Assembly (NCBI RefSeq): GCF_032335695.1
Contig: NZ_JACTOJ010000004.1
Span: forward strand, 124,001 to 188,000
Source: JACTOJ01 sp032335695
GTDB taxonomy: Bacteria > Bacillota > Clostridia > Clostridiales > Clostridiaceae
DNA length: 64,000 nt
Reading direction: 5' to 3'
In this document: in pieces, positions 33,862-43,112 of the stretch
How the letters are laid out: each line of letters opens with the position of its first letter
How positions within the stretch are numbered: the first letter of the stretch is position 1
Translations under genes and position numbers: made by a program
The notes under the pieces: generated by a model
Database searches by the model: none
What the model saw: only the letters and a program-made list of their open reading frames with translations
What the model was told of the DNA's origin: nothing

Positions 33862-35097
33862 TTAATTTTTATTAATTTCATCAATAATTTTTGAAGCTTG
33901 GATTCGCCTTGAATATATCTCTCTGTTTTCGAAATTATAATCTTTTCTTATTATTTCAACTATTTTTTCCACAATATCTTGTTTATTATGTTCTGCGCAT
34001 TCTCCATATCTACCATTAATCAGATTGATTAATGGTAGATCCTTAGTAACAGCAATTGTAGGTTTACATGCACCTATATATTCAAAGGTTTTTCCAGGTA
34101 TAGCATATTCACTTCCAGATTGATGAGTTATTATAACTAAAATATCTGAATCAAACATTGCCTCTATTGCTTTTGAATGCTCCATACTTCCCAAAATATT
34201 TATTTGTACATTTTCATTATTATACTTTTTTTTCACATTACTTATATCAATGATGCCTTGATCATCTACATATCCGATTATATTAAAAATAATTTTTTTA
34301 TGTATTATTAAATTTAGTTCATATAATGCAGCAATAAATTCGCTAATATTTCTTCCCGTATATATTGATCCAACATGCGAAAATATTAATGTTTTTTTAT
34401 CATCTAATTCTAGTTTTCTATAACTAAATCTTTTAAATAATTCCTCATTATAACCATTTTTTATTATAACAATATTATTCTTAAACTTAACTTTATACTC
34501 ATTCTCTATTCCATCAGATAGAGCTATAATTTCGTTAGAAGTTTTTAGCATAATTTTTTCTGCATTTTTAAGTATTGATTTAGGAATCCCATTTTCAATA
34601 AAAATTTTATTAACAATCAAATCTCTTATTTCTGAAATAACTTGAAGTTGTTTATTTTTGCGCTTTAAATAGTCAGCAATATAAATAACGTAAATGTCAG
34701 GTACCGTAATAAATATATATTTGATTTCTTTTTCCTGTATAAGACTATTTAATTTTTGTAGTAATTTTCTATTGCTTAAAAAAAACTTTTTATTATTAAA
34801 CATAACATATTTATAAATTTTTTTTATATATTTATTCTTTACCATTTTTTTTATTTTAATTTTAAAAACATTTTGATTATACTCTTGATTTTTTTGTTTA
34901 AAATTTTTGATTTTTCTCTCTGTTATAAATTTAAAATTTTCAACTCCAAATTCACTATTATAGCTACCATATTTATTATCATTCACAACAAATATGTTAA
35001 ATTTTTTTTGAAAATAAAGCATTAATTCTTCATATCTTATTGATGCAACAACGGGCTGACCTTCTATATAATCTGTTAAAAATAATACATTGTCCAA
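33862..35097 (-). CDS. Glycosyltransferase, GT-B fold (GT4-like)
   Basis: About 411 aa, very Lys/Asn/Ile-rich. The C-terminal half has the GT-B donor-domain pattern: FSHVGSIYTGRNISEFI, IIGYVDDQGI, QINILGSMEHSKAIEAMFDSDIL and IPGKTFEYIGACKPTIAV. The N-terminal half is divergent and includes a segment similar to FITVPDIYVIYIADYLK. TTG 35097 has AAAGG eight bases upstream and is preferred over GTG 35106. Base composition is more AT-rich than the rml/man region, in line with an exchangeable cassette. Donor unknown. Confidence 0.8.
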   Translation of the reverse strand: MDNVLFLTDYIEGQPVVASIRYEELMLYFQKKFNIFVVNDNKYGSYNSEFGVENFKFITERKIKNFKQKNQEYNQNVFKIKIKKMVKNKYIKKIYKYVMFNNKKFFLSNRKLLQKLNSLIQEKEIKYIFITVPDIYVIYIADYLKRKNKQLQVISEIRDLIVNKIFIENGIPKSILKNAEKIMLKTSNEIIALSDGIENEYKVKFKNNIVIIKNGYNEELFKRFSYRKLELDDKKTLIFSHVGSIYTGRNISEFIAALYELNLIIHKKIIFNIIGYVDDQGIIDISNVKKKYNNENVQINILGSMEHSKAIEAMFDSDILVIITHQSGSEYAIPGKTFEYIGACKPTIAVTKDLPLINLINGRYGECAEHNKQDIVEKIVEIIRKDYNFENREIYSRRIQASKIIDEINKN

Positions 35098-35117
35098 ATT
35101 AATCACCTTTTATAAAT

Positions 35118-36386
35118 TTATTCTATACATTGCTTTTCATTTGCAAATATCAGTAGAAACATTATAGTATAATACATAAAAATATTAACAACATAATATT
35201 CATTAGGATTAAAATTAATACATATTAAGTTTCCTAAAAAAGTAGCTATTGGAATCCATTTAATTTTAGCATTTTTAGTAGCTTTAATAAGAATATAAAT
35301 ATTTATCACTATAAATACACCAAACACTATTACTCCTGTTTCAGCTAAAGCATTTAAATATTGAGAATGTATAACTATGTCATTTATGCCATAATATTTA
35401 GAAATATAGTAAACATATTGACCTGCACCCATTCCCAATAATGGATTTATAGTTTTAATAGACATTAAAACTATATTAAATTGATTAAATCTAGATAATT
35501 CAGTAGTTCCTCTTTTTATAAACAAAATATCAATTAATTGATTACCAAAAAGTAGCATTACAATTCCTGCAAATAAACTAGCTATAAACAATATTTTTGC
35601 TCTACTAATATTTTTTTTCTTATTTTCAATGCCCATTACTAAAAAAACTACAAATTCTATAAGAATTGCTAAATAACCAATTCTAGTAAATGTTATTATT
35701 GCAAATATTACATTTCCTAATAACGCTATAAAATTTATAAAAGATTTTTTCTCCAAAAATTTATAAAGTAATATAGGAAATAAAATAGCTGCAAAGTTAC
35801 CTGCGCCATTATTAGATCCAACGAATCCAACTGCTCTATTTACCGCATATTCATTTACTCCATAGGTTATATCAGTGTTACCGCCTAACAATAAAGATTC
35901 ACCTGTTATAACTTGCATTAATGATAAAATAAAATTAAATATAGCTATGCTAATGACTATTTTATATAAAATACGGCTGTTATAATGATTTTGATTTAAA
36001 TAAAAAAAATTAAATAATAATTGTATTAAGATATATCCGCTTAACATATATACATAAGTATTTTTATCAATTATATCTAAATAAATATTTTGAAACGCAA
36101 ATATGGCATATATTACCAAAAACATTTCATTGAAATATCTCATTTTTTTATTTTTAATGCTTATATTTATAGATAATATCAGATATACAAAAATAATAAT
36201 TAGACTACTAGGAATATATATTTTTCCATTAATACTGTACCCTATGTTTAAATTTATATTAATTAAACTTACAAAAATTATCACAATAAGAAAATACTTT
36301 TTTCTTACTTTATCATTTTTATTCGCTATGATTTCTCCAAATATAATTGAAATAATTATCAATATCAAAAATAATACAATTACCAT
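35118..36386 (-). CDS. O-antigen polymerase-like membrane protein (Wzy)
   Basis: 422 aa with 11-12 predicted membrane helices. The Wzy_C-type loop contains INPLLGMGAGQYVYYISKYYG and IVIHSQYLNALAETGVIVFG. It is surrounded by glycosyltransferase genes and shares their AT-rich composition, so this is the best candidate for the repeat-unit polymerase of the central cluster. The gap to the heparinase-like gene upstream is 36 bases, and to the GT4 gene downstream 20 bases. Confidence 0.83.
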   Translation of the reverse strand: MVIVLFLILIIISIIFGEIIANKNDKVRKKYFLIVIIFVSLININLNIGYSINGKIYIPSSLIIIFVYLILSINISIKNKKMRYFNEMFLVIYAIFAFQNIYLDIIDKNTYVYMLSGYILIQLLFNFFYLNQNHYNSRILYKIVISIAIFNFILSLMQVITGESLLLGGNTDITYGVNEYAVNRAVGFVGSNNGAGNFAAILFPILLYKFLEKKSFINFIALLGNVIFAIITFTRIGYLAILIEFVVFLVMGIENKKKNISRAKILFIASLFAGIVMLLFGNQLIDILFIKRGTTELSRFNQFNIVLMSIKTINPLLGMGAGQYVYYISKYYGINDIVIHSQYLNALAETGVIVFGVFIVINIYILIKATKNAKIKWIPIATFLGNLICINFNPNEYYVVNIFMYYTIMFLLIFANEKQCIE

Positions 36387-36422
36387 TTTATTAACCCCAA
36401 ATCTATTGTAATGATTTTATTA

Positions 36423-38345
36423 CTACAAATATATTTTTGTTACTATACTAACATTTTTTTTTGCATATATTTTCAAACTCTTACAAGGTGTCTTTTTACC
36501 ATATGAACTTGATATTTCACTATCAACAATTTCATAATTACTAGTATTAAATTCTATTTTTATATTATCAAATATAATTTTATTATTGTTACAAAAAATT
36601 TGATTTTTGTTTGGCAACGAAAAATTTACATATCCCGTAAATTGACGTTTTGATAATTTTTGATCAATCATATCTTCTATTAATAAATAGTTATCATATA
36701 AAGCTACTTTTCTTAAATGAACTATACCAAATTCATCTTTGTACCCATAGTGTTTACCTACAAAAATATTATTTTCGAACATATCACACTTAGCATACGT
36801 TCGTTCGTTCATAGAAAACAAATTAAGTTCATCTATATTATTTTGTTCATATTTATTTAAAATAAATGTATTATGCATCTTAGTACTTCTAAATTGATTT
36901 CTTAGTCTATAATTAGCTGTATACGTATAAGTTCCTGGATCTAAAAATAAATCCTTGCCATTTACATTTATTTCAACACTTAATTGATCATTGTGGCTAT
37001 GTCCTCCTTCTCCATTACACCCTAATTTTCCGCACCTTATGATACAAAAAAAAACTTTATTTTTTAAAATATAGTATCCTCCATTTTCATAACAAGAGGA
37101 TTTACACTCCAACACATATTTTTCCACTTTTTTTATAGCACTGGTACACCAAATGGCTTCTTCTGTTTGATTCTTAGCTAAATATCTAAAATCATCTCGA
37201 TTAAAAAATTCTCCAGATACAGATAATATATATCTAAAATCATTTTTTATCCAGGTATTATAATTAGAAAATATAATAAATCTTCCATCATCAGAATCGC
37301 CAATAATCGGGCTTACCCCATTAGGCTTAATAATATCTTTTATAAAGTTACACATTTGTTCTATTTTTTTATAAAATTCAGTAGTAAATTTTATATCATT
37401 TATCTTACAAAATATCGCTGTGTATATATATATTTCTGTAACCAATCTATGATATGAGGTAGAAGCTTCATAATCTGTCCCATCTAAATTAACTTGAATA
37501 AATAATTGTTTTTCAAATTCAATTATACCTGTTCTAAGCCATTTTATATGTTCATTGCCGTTGGAATATCCATTAAAATATATACCCAACCATATTAAAC
37601 CAGCTAAATCCGTTATATAATGATTTGTTAAGACCCCTTTGTTTTCAAGATTACTATAAATAAATTTTCCGTGATCATATAATGTTTTGTTAAAATCATT
37701 CCAAAATATTGATTTTATGCTTTTAGATTTTTTAAAAAAAGGATATACACAGATCCAATTCACAGCTCTAATCGCTACTTCCATTGAGCAGGTCCAATTT
37801 ACAGAATTTTTAAAAGGATTGCATAAAATCCAATCTTCTATTTGATTTTTAAACTCTAATGCATATTTCTCATTGTTAGTTAACTGGTATGCTTTTCCTA
37901 ACGTAAACAAATGCTGAAACCTTGAAAGTTCCCATGGTACTTTTACATCCGCATTATCAAAAATATTTACTATTTTTATTAGTTTATAAAATTTATTTTC
38001 CCAAATAAAATTTGTCTTAAAATCTTCATTCCATGGAATTTTTTCTTCAACCCTAATATCTCCTGAACCCAATAAATTAAATATATGACTACATATTCTA
38101 TCAGCATCTAAAATTATTTTTTCTATATTTTCATGTTGCAAATATTTTTGTACATGGTTTATATTTTCATAATAAATAAATTTAGCATTATTTGGCGCAA
38201 ATTTAGCAAAATCTTTTTTTTTCGAATTAACTTTTTTATTAAGCTTAAAAAGCAAACATTCAAATCTAAAAATAATTTTTAATGATACTAATTTTATAAT
38301 ATCTGATATGCTTTTATTTTTAATTTTTTTTAATATATATATCAC
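36423..38345 (-). CDS. Heparinase II/III-family protein
   Basis: 640 aa. The N-terminal alpha-helical toroid region (about 100-370: WSCSMEVAIRAVNWICVY-like pattern, YEASTSYHRLVTEIYI) and the beta-sandwich Heparinase II/III domain (about 410-640: GGHSHNDQLSVEINVNGKD, DPGTYTYTANYRLRNQFRST, MHNTFILN) are recognisable. His and Tyr residues of the polysaccharide-lyase active site are plausible in these motifs. There is no signal peptide, as in other members encoded in exopolysaccharide loci, where they may trim or epimerise uronate-containing glycans. It lies next to a nucleotide-sugar dehydrogenase gene that could supply a uronate. Start GTG with AAAGG ten bases upstream. Confidence 0.83.
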   Translation of the reverse strand: MIYILKKIKNKSISDIIKLVSLKIIFRFECLLFKLNKKVNSKKKDFAKFAPNNAKFIYYENINHVQKYLQHENIEKIILDADRICSHIFNLLGSGDIRVEEKIPWNEDFKTNFIWENKFYKLIKIVNIFDNADVKVPWELSRFQHLFTLGKAYQLTNNEKYALEFKNQIEDWILCNPFKNSVNWTCSMEVAIRAVNWICVYPFFKKSKSIKSIFWNDFNKTLYDHGKFIYSNLENKGVLTNHYITDLAGLIWLGIYFNGYSNGNEHIKWLRTGIIEFEKQLFIQVNLDGTDYEASTSYHRLVTEIYIYTAIFCKINDIKFTTEFYKKIEQMCNFIKDIIKPNGVSPIIGDSDDGRFIIFSNYNTWIKNDFRYILSVSGEFFNRDDFRYLAKNQTEEAIWCTSAIKKVEKYVLECKSSCYENGGYYILKNKVFFCIIRCGKLGCNGEGGHSHNDQLSVEINVNGKDLFLDPGTYTYTANYRLRNQFRSTKMHNTFILNKYEQNNIDELNLFSMNERTYAKCDMFENNIFVGKHYGYKDEFGIVHLRKVALYDNYLLIEDMIDQKLSKRQFTGYVNFSLPNKNQIFCNNNKIIFDNIKIEFNTSNYEIVDSEISSSYGKKTPCKSLKIYAKKNVSIVTKIYL

Positions 38346-38379
38346 ATTTACTTTACCTTTCTAATTACATGTAATAGTT

Positions 38380-39756
38380 TTATATACTCCAATATTTAAT
38401 TCCAGATTCGTATAATTTATTTTCTTTAAAAATCCCTTTTGTATCAACTATTATTGATTTTTCATTCATAATACTAACACTAGCTTTCAAATCATCAACA
38501 TTTATTCCTTCTTGTTTAGCTAATATCAAAATCGCATCAGCTTTATCCACTGCATCCTCTTGAGTTTCAACTTTAAAAGAATATTTAGTTGGAACTACCG
38601 GATCGAAAGCCTTAACTTCAGCTCCTTTTTCTATAAGTATATTACATATATCTACTGGAGGACTTATTCTATCATCATTTGAATAATCCTTCATTGCGAG
38701 ACCAAGCACTGCAATCTTACTTTTTGATAAATCTTTACCTACTGATTTAAGTAATTCTGCTAATTTATCTACTATAAAATCAGGAATACTAGCATTTTTT
38801 TCTCTTGCTAACTTTAGCAAATCCATACTTATTCCTACACTTTCAGCTTTAGGCGCAATATAATGATAAGCATTTGGAATACAATATCCTCCTACACCTG
38901 GTCCAGGAGTTAATAAATTTACTCTCTTATGCGTATTTGCCAGTTTAACAACTTCAAAGATATCAATTCCTATGGCTTCTGTAAATCTAGCAAATTCCTG
39001 AGACATAGCTATATTAACATCTCTTTGGACATTTTCAAATACTTTAGTAGTCTCTACAACTTTCATATCACTAGCTTCTATAACATCGGCTTTACATACA
39101 ATTGAGAGCAATCCCTTAGCTCTTTCAATACTTACATTGTTTATACCACCAACTAAAGTTGGCATATTAGCAAATTCATCAAAAGCTTTTCCCTCAGCAA
39201 TTCTTTCTGAAGCATATGCTAAATAAAAATCCACTCCTGCCTTAAGCTCAGATTCTCTTTCTAAAATCGGTAAAACGAAGTCTTCTGTGGTTCCTGGTAT
39301 CACAGTACTTCTTATTATTACCAAATCGCCCTTTTTCATATTTTTTCCTATAGTAACACAAGCATCTTCAAGATAATTCATTATGTAATTATTGTCTTTT
39401 ATAGGTATACCTACTGTAACTATTATATTATTACAATTTTTAAGTGCCTTCGCTGCATCAGTAGTAGCTTTATATTTTTTATTGTGTAACTGTAATCTCA
39501 ATATATCTTGTATTGTTATATCATAGAATTTTTCTGTATGATGAGTTATTCCCTCATTTGTATCTTGAACTAATTTATTGTCAACATCTATCCCGATAGC
39601 ATTACAGCCTCTTACAGCAAAACTTAAAGCCAATGGAAGTCCAACAAATCCCTGTCCGAAGATGCATACATTTTTATATAAATTATCATCAGCTATATTC
39701 TCATCTAACTTGTTTATTATCTCCATTTTATCATCATGTATTTCTTTTGTTTTCAT
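38380..39756 (-). CDS. Nucleotide-sugar dehydrogenase (UDP-glucose/UDP-ManNAc dehydrogenase family)
   Basis: About 458 aa, in the length range of the longer WecC-like branch. NAD-binding GQGFVGLPLAL (about 35-45), RSTVIPGTTE, SERIAEGKA and the catalytic Cys292 in GPGVGGYCIPNAYHYI are present. Such enzymes oxidise C6 of a UDP-hexose or UDP-N-acetylhexosamine to a uronate; a WecC-like substrate (UDP-ManNAc or UDP-GlcNAc) is more likely than UDP-glucose, but this is not decided. I use ATG 39756, placed by GGGGGA six bases upstream. It differs from the Ugd at 11851-13020, so the locus encodes two distinct uronate-forming enzymes. Confidence 0.88.
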   Translation of the reverse strand: MKTKEIHDDKMEIINKLDENIADDNLYKNVCIFGQGFVGLPLALSFAVRGCNAIGIDVDNKLVQDTNEGITHHTEKFYDITIQDILRLQLHNKKYKATTDAAKALKNCNNIIVTVGIPIKDNNYIMNYLEDACVTIGKNMKKGDLVIIRSTVIPGTTEDFVLPILERESELKAGVDFYLAYASERIAEGKAFDEFANMPTLVGGINNVSIERAKGLLSIVCKADVIEASDMKVVETTKVFENVQRDVNIAMSQEFARFTEAIGIDIFEVVKLANTHKRVNLLTPGPGVGGYCIPNAYHYIAPKAESVGISMDLLKLAREKNASIPDFIVDKLAELLKSVGKDLSKSKIAVLGLAMKDYSNDDRISPPVDICNILIEKGAEVKAFDPVVPTKYSFKVETQEDAVDKADAILILAKQEGINVDDLKASVSIMNEKSIIVDTKGIFKENKLYESGIKYWSI

Positions 39757-39786
39757 AAACATTCCCCCAACAAAAATATAATTATA

Positions 39787-40941
39787 TTATATTTTAAATA
39801 ATTTTTCATATCTATTTACTATAGCATCCCATGAATATTCGCCCTCAATTCTATTTTTTGCTATCGTTGATAGTACATCAATTTCTTCTAAAGAAAGCTT
39901 TTCTGCTTTTCCTATCTCACACCATAAATCATTTTGCTTTTTAGAGAAATATACTGCTCCATCTTCACCAACTTCTCTATTAAATACAACATCCAATAAT
40001 ATATTAATCTTTGTACTTGCTAAAGCCTCGAGCAAAGATGGATTAGTTCCTCCAACCTCATGCCCATGAATATATGCATAAGCATTTTCTCTTATCTTTT
40101 TTAGAAGCTCTTGATCATAAACAGTACCTACGAATTTTATTCTTTTATCATTATTAAATTTGGTCTTTTCTAATAACTCTTTATAAAAATCGTTTTGAGT
40201 CACATTAGTGATTATAACTAAATCTTTTTCAGTTTTTGATTTCATAAATTCTCTTATCATAGTCTCATAATTGTTCTCAGGAACAAATCTTCCTACTATA
40301 AGATAATAATTATTCACTTTAATTGAATGTTTTTTATACCAATCCACAATCTTTTCATCATCATCTTGCAATTTTGATCTAGTTACATCAGCTCCATAAG
40401 CAATGAAAGTTGTTTTAGGATTATATTTTTTATATTCTTTCTTTATGTATTCCTCAATACCTACAGAATCACAAATTAATAAATCCGCATTTTTAACCAT
40501 TAATCTTTCAGAATACTTCCAATATGCTTTTACAGATTTACTCCATTTGCTTCTTTTCCATTCATGCCCATCTGGATTAGCATAAATTTTTATGCCGTAC
40601 TTTTCAGCTTTTCTTTTATAAAAACCTAAAAATGGTCCTATTCTACAAGCAAGTATATATATTATTGAATTTTCAAGTTTATTTTCTTTTATATATTCAA
40701 TACATATTTTTAGAGCTTTGATATCATAGGTAATCGCCTTAGCATTTCCTATATCTTTAACTTTTACATTAAAACATCTCGCTCTGTTATACTCAAATTC
40801 TTCTTTATCACTATTTAAGCACGCAACATGATATCTTATTTCGTTGCTTTTTTTATATTCTGTCAGCTTATCAACAAAGGTTTCAAATCCTCCGTATTGA
40901 GCTGGAATACCTTTAGACCCTATTATAAAAACATTAGTCAC
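39787..40941 (-). CDS. DUF1972 glycosyltransferase (rhamnosyltransferase-like)
   Basis: 384 aa. The N-terminus VFIIGSKGIPAQYGGFETFVDKL and the DPDGHEWKRSKWSK-like segment (NPDGHEWKRSKWSKS) are diagnostic of the DUF1972/RgpA-type family. That family includes streptococcal rhamnosyltransferases (WchF, Cps2T) which add the second sugar to the lipid carrier. The C-terminal donor domain has GRFVPENNYETMI and HEVGGTNPSLLEALAS. It is the first glycosyltransferase gene of the central set downstream of the priming transferase at 43113-43784, which fits a second-step role. GTG start with AGAGGTG upstream. Confidence 0.85.
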   Translation of the reverse strand: MTNVFIIGSKGIPAQYGGFETFVDKLTEYKKSNEIRYHVACLNSDKEEFEYNRARCFNVKVKDIGNAKAITYDIKALKICIEYIKENKLENSIIYILACRIGPFLGFYKRKAEKYGIKIYANPDGHEWKRSKWSKSVKAYWKYSERLMVKNADLLICDSVGIEEYIKKEYKKYNPKTTFIAYGADVTRSKLQDDDEKIVDWYKKHSIKVNNYYLIVGRFVPENNYETMIREFMKSKTEKDLVIITNVTQNDFYKELLEKTKFNNDKRIKFVGTVYDQELLKKIRENAYAYIHGHEVGGTNPSLLEALASTKINILLDVVFNREVGEDGAVYFSKKQNDLWCEIGKAEKLSLEEIDVLSTIAKNRIEGEYSWDAIVNRYEKLFKI

Positions 40942-40996
40942 TTTTTCACCTCTAAATCTAGTAAAATTTCTTTTTGGGTTTCTTTATATACAAAGT

Positions 40997-43012
40997 TTAA
41001 GGATTAGTCGGATACCCGCCCATTGTAAGCGCATCATTGCACTCCTGCTTATATCTTGTAGCCAAGGCTTTTAATACAGGTGAATCTGCTGGATAGCTTG
41101 GAAAATATACACTAAATTTAGATCTTTCCTTATATACAGCATTTATAAAGGTATCCTCTGAAGCTCCGGTGCCTATGCTATTGTAAACCGCAGTTATAAC
41201 ACCAGTTTTATTAGAACCTTCACCAGGTCCTGCAGCTCCTACTACTCCATGCTGCACAGCAGTTGACCAAACCACATTCTTATATGGGAAGCCTTCTGTG
41301 CTTACTTTTATAGCTGGCATATTTTTTTCTATAAGCTTTACTGCTCTATCATAATACATAGTTTTTGTAAAATCCTTTTGCAGCTGCAGAAAATCCACAT
41401 AATTGCTGCTTGCTATCTGCTTCCAGGCATTATCAAAATTACTTCCGAAGCTTCCTCCATCTGCCTGCTTAGCTGAATTAAGAGTGTTATAGAAGTTCAG
41501 TTCATTATCATGAAGATACACTAAGAAACTATCTACAGTACCTACATTAGAAGAAAATTGCCATGCCCCGTAAGATTTACCTCCTACATCGCCGCTTCCA
41601 CTGGATATGGAACCTGGATCACCATTTGATTCATATTTAGCTGAAAGTACTCCTAAATATGTATCCATTCTATCATCATTAAGCACATAGAAATAATCCT
41701 GCACAGAATACCCTACTTTATTTTCTCCATTAACAGTGCATATTATTTTATACCAATTATAGGAACTTGTATGAACCTTTCCTAAAATCTGAACCTTGTC
41801 GCCGCTTTTTAATGTAGTAATTATACTACTGGAAGTGTCCGGAGAAACTCTAAAATTTACAGTGGTAGATGCTTGTCCATTAATTACAGTTTCCATATCC
41901 TTCTTGCTGCTTCCATCATCCATTATGCTGTAAAGTCTGTTTTCATCGTTGGCATTGGTATAAAACACATAACCATCTTTTACTGATATTTTAGCAGTTC
42001 CTATATCTGTAGATACTGTCTCTTTTCCAATCTGCTGGCATTGAGCTGTACTTATAATATATTTATAAAGCGTTCCATCTTCCTTACTGCTGTAATAAAT
42101 GTTTCCATCATCATAATTTATAGCTAAAGCACTTGAATTAATAAGGAGATTTTCGCTATTATTCTCTGTGTTTAATGAATATATCTTATTGTCCGATGCA
42201 TTTATGTAATACAGCATATTATTATTTACGGCAAAATTAACAGCAGTATTATTCTCTACAACGTTCTTGCCGTCACCATCAATACCTATTGAGTAAATTT
42301 TACTATCCGAATTGTTTATATAATAAAGCTTTAACGCATTTATGGTAAAATTTTTTACTGCATCCTTGGTAAGCAGAACATCATTAGTTCCATCAATGCT
42401 TGTCCTACGTATGTTATTAGAATTTATATAAAAAATATATCCGCCGCTAACTATAAGATTGCTGGCTGAGTTATTTATAAGAAGCTTTCTTCCAGTGCCA
42501 TCCTTTTTTATTGTATATATCTTATTTCCATCACTTTCATTAATGTAAAATATATTGTCTCCTATCACATTAATTCCTGACACCTGGTCATCAGTCAGTT
42601 TTTTTCTGCTTTCACTATTAGGCTTTGATACATATAAAGAATTTTGTTCCTGCGTATTTCTGTAATAAATCCATCCATCTCTATAAACTGCATAGGAAGA
42701 ATTCATAAGATTACTTTGGGTGTTCCCTATGGAATAATATCCATTATCCTTAAAATTATCATCAAAAGCCTTAGACAGTAGTGTGAGATCATATATATCT
42801 ATTTTTCCATCTTTATTCAAATCATAAATTGAATTATTTGTGTTATAATATTGCTTTTCAATATTATAATCCAGCATATCTACAACACCATCGCTATTTA
42901 AGTCTTTATTGATGGTTTCAGCTCTGACTTTCCATGGCTCATTCACATATACACTTGTGCTTATCGTTAATAAAAAGATTACTAATATCTTTAATCTCTT
43001 TAATTTTTTCAC
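40997..43012 (-). CDS. Secreted dockerin protein with propeller-like, SH3 and lysozyme-like domains
   Basis: 671 aa, GTG start with AGAGGTGA upstream. A signal peptide (to about 31) is followed by a type I dockerin at the N-terminus (DLNSDGVVDMLDY and DLNKDGKIDIYDL, about 37-82). Next come DUF5050-like propeller repeats (about 93-375: YRDGWIYYRN, GDNIFYINESDGNKIYTIKK), a bacterial SH3 domain (about 380-440: NFRVSPDTSSSIITTLKSGD), and a C-terminal lysozyme-like domain (454-671) with Glu461 in AKYESNGDPG and GGKSYGAWQF. The last domain is shared with the lectin protein at 6267-9179. It is likely a cell-wall hydrolase recruited to a cohesin. The enzyme activity is inferred from fold motifs. Confidence 0.87.
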   Translation of the reverse strand: MKKLKRLKILVIFLLTISTSVYVNEPWKVRAETINKDLNSDGVVDMLDYNIEKQYYNTNNSIYDLNKDGKIDIYDLTLLSKAFDDNFKDNGYYSIGNTQSNLMNSSYAVYRDGWIYYRNTQEQNSLYVSKPNSESRKKLTDDQVSGINVIGDNIFYINESDGNKIYTIKKDGTGRKLLINNSASNLIVSGGYIFYINSNNIRRTSIDGTNDVLLTKDAVKNFTINALKLYYINNSDSKIYSIGIDGDGKNVVENNTAVNFAVNNNMLYYINASDNKIYSLNTENNSENLLINSSALAINYDDGNIYYSSKEDGTLYKYIISTAQCQQIGKETVSTDIGTAKISVKDGYVFYTNANDENRLYSIMDDGSSKKDMETVINGQASTTVNFRVSPDTSSSIITTLKSGDKVQILGKVHTSSYNWYKIICTVNGENKVGYSVQDYFYVLNDDRMDTYLGVLSAKYESNGDPGSISSGSGDVGGKSYGAWQFSSNVGTVDSFLVYLHDNELNFYNTLNSAKQADGGSFGSNFDNAWKQIASSNYVDFLQLQKDFTKTMYYDRAVKLIEKNMPAIKVSTEGFPYKNVVWSTAVQHGVVGAAGPGEGSNKTGVITAVYNSIGTGASEDTFINAVYKERSKFSVYFPSYPADSPVLKALATRYKQECNDALTMGGYPTNP

Positions 43013-43112
43013 ATATCATCACCTCTAAATATGCTGTATAATTCTATTTTATAATGTTGCTAATCCCTATTTTTCCACTAAAATTTTTCACTTCATAACC
43101 TTGATTATCTTT

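Noticed and set aside
36423..38345. Secreted polysaccharide lyase
   Set aside because: The heparinase-like protein has no signal peptide or membrane helix, so a cytoplasmic role is more likely.
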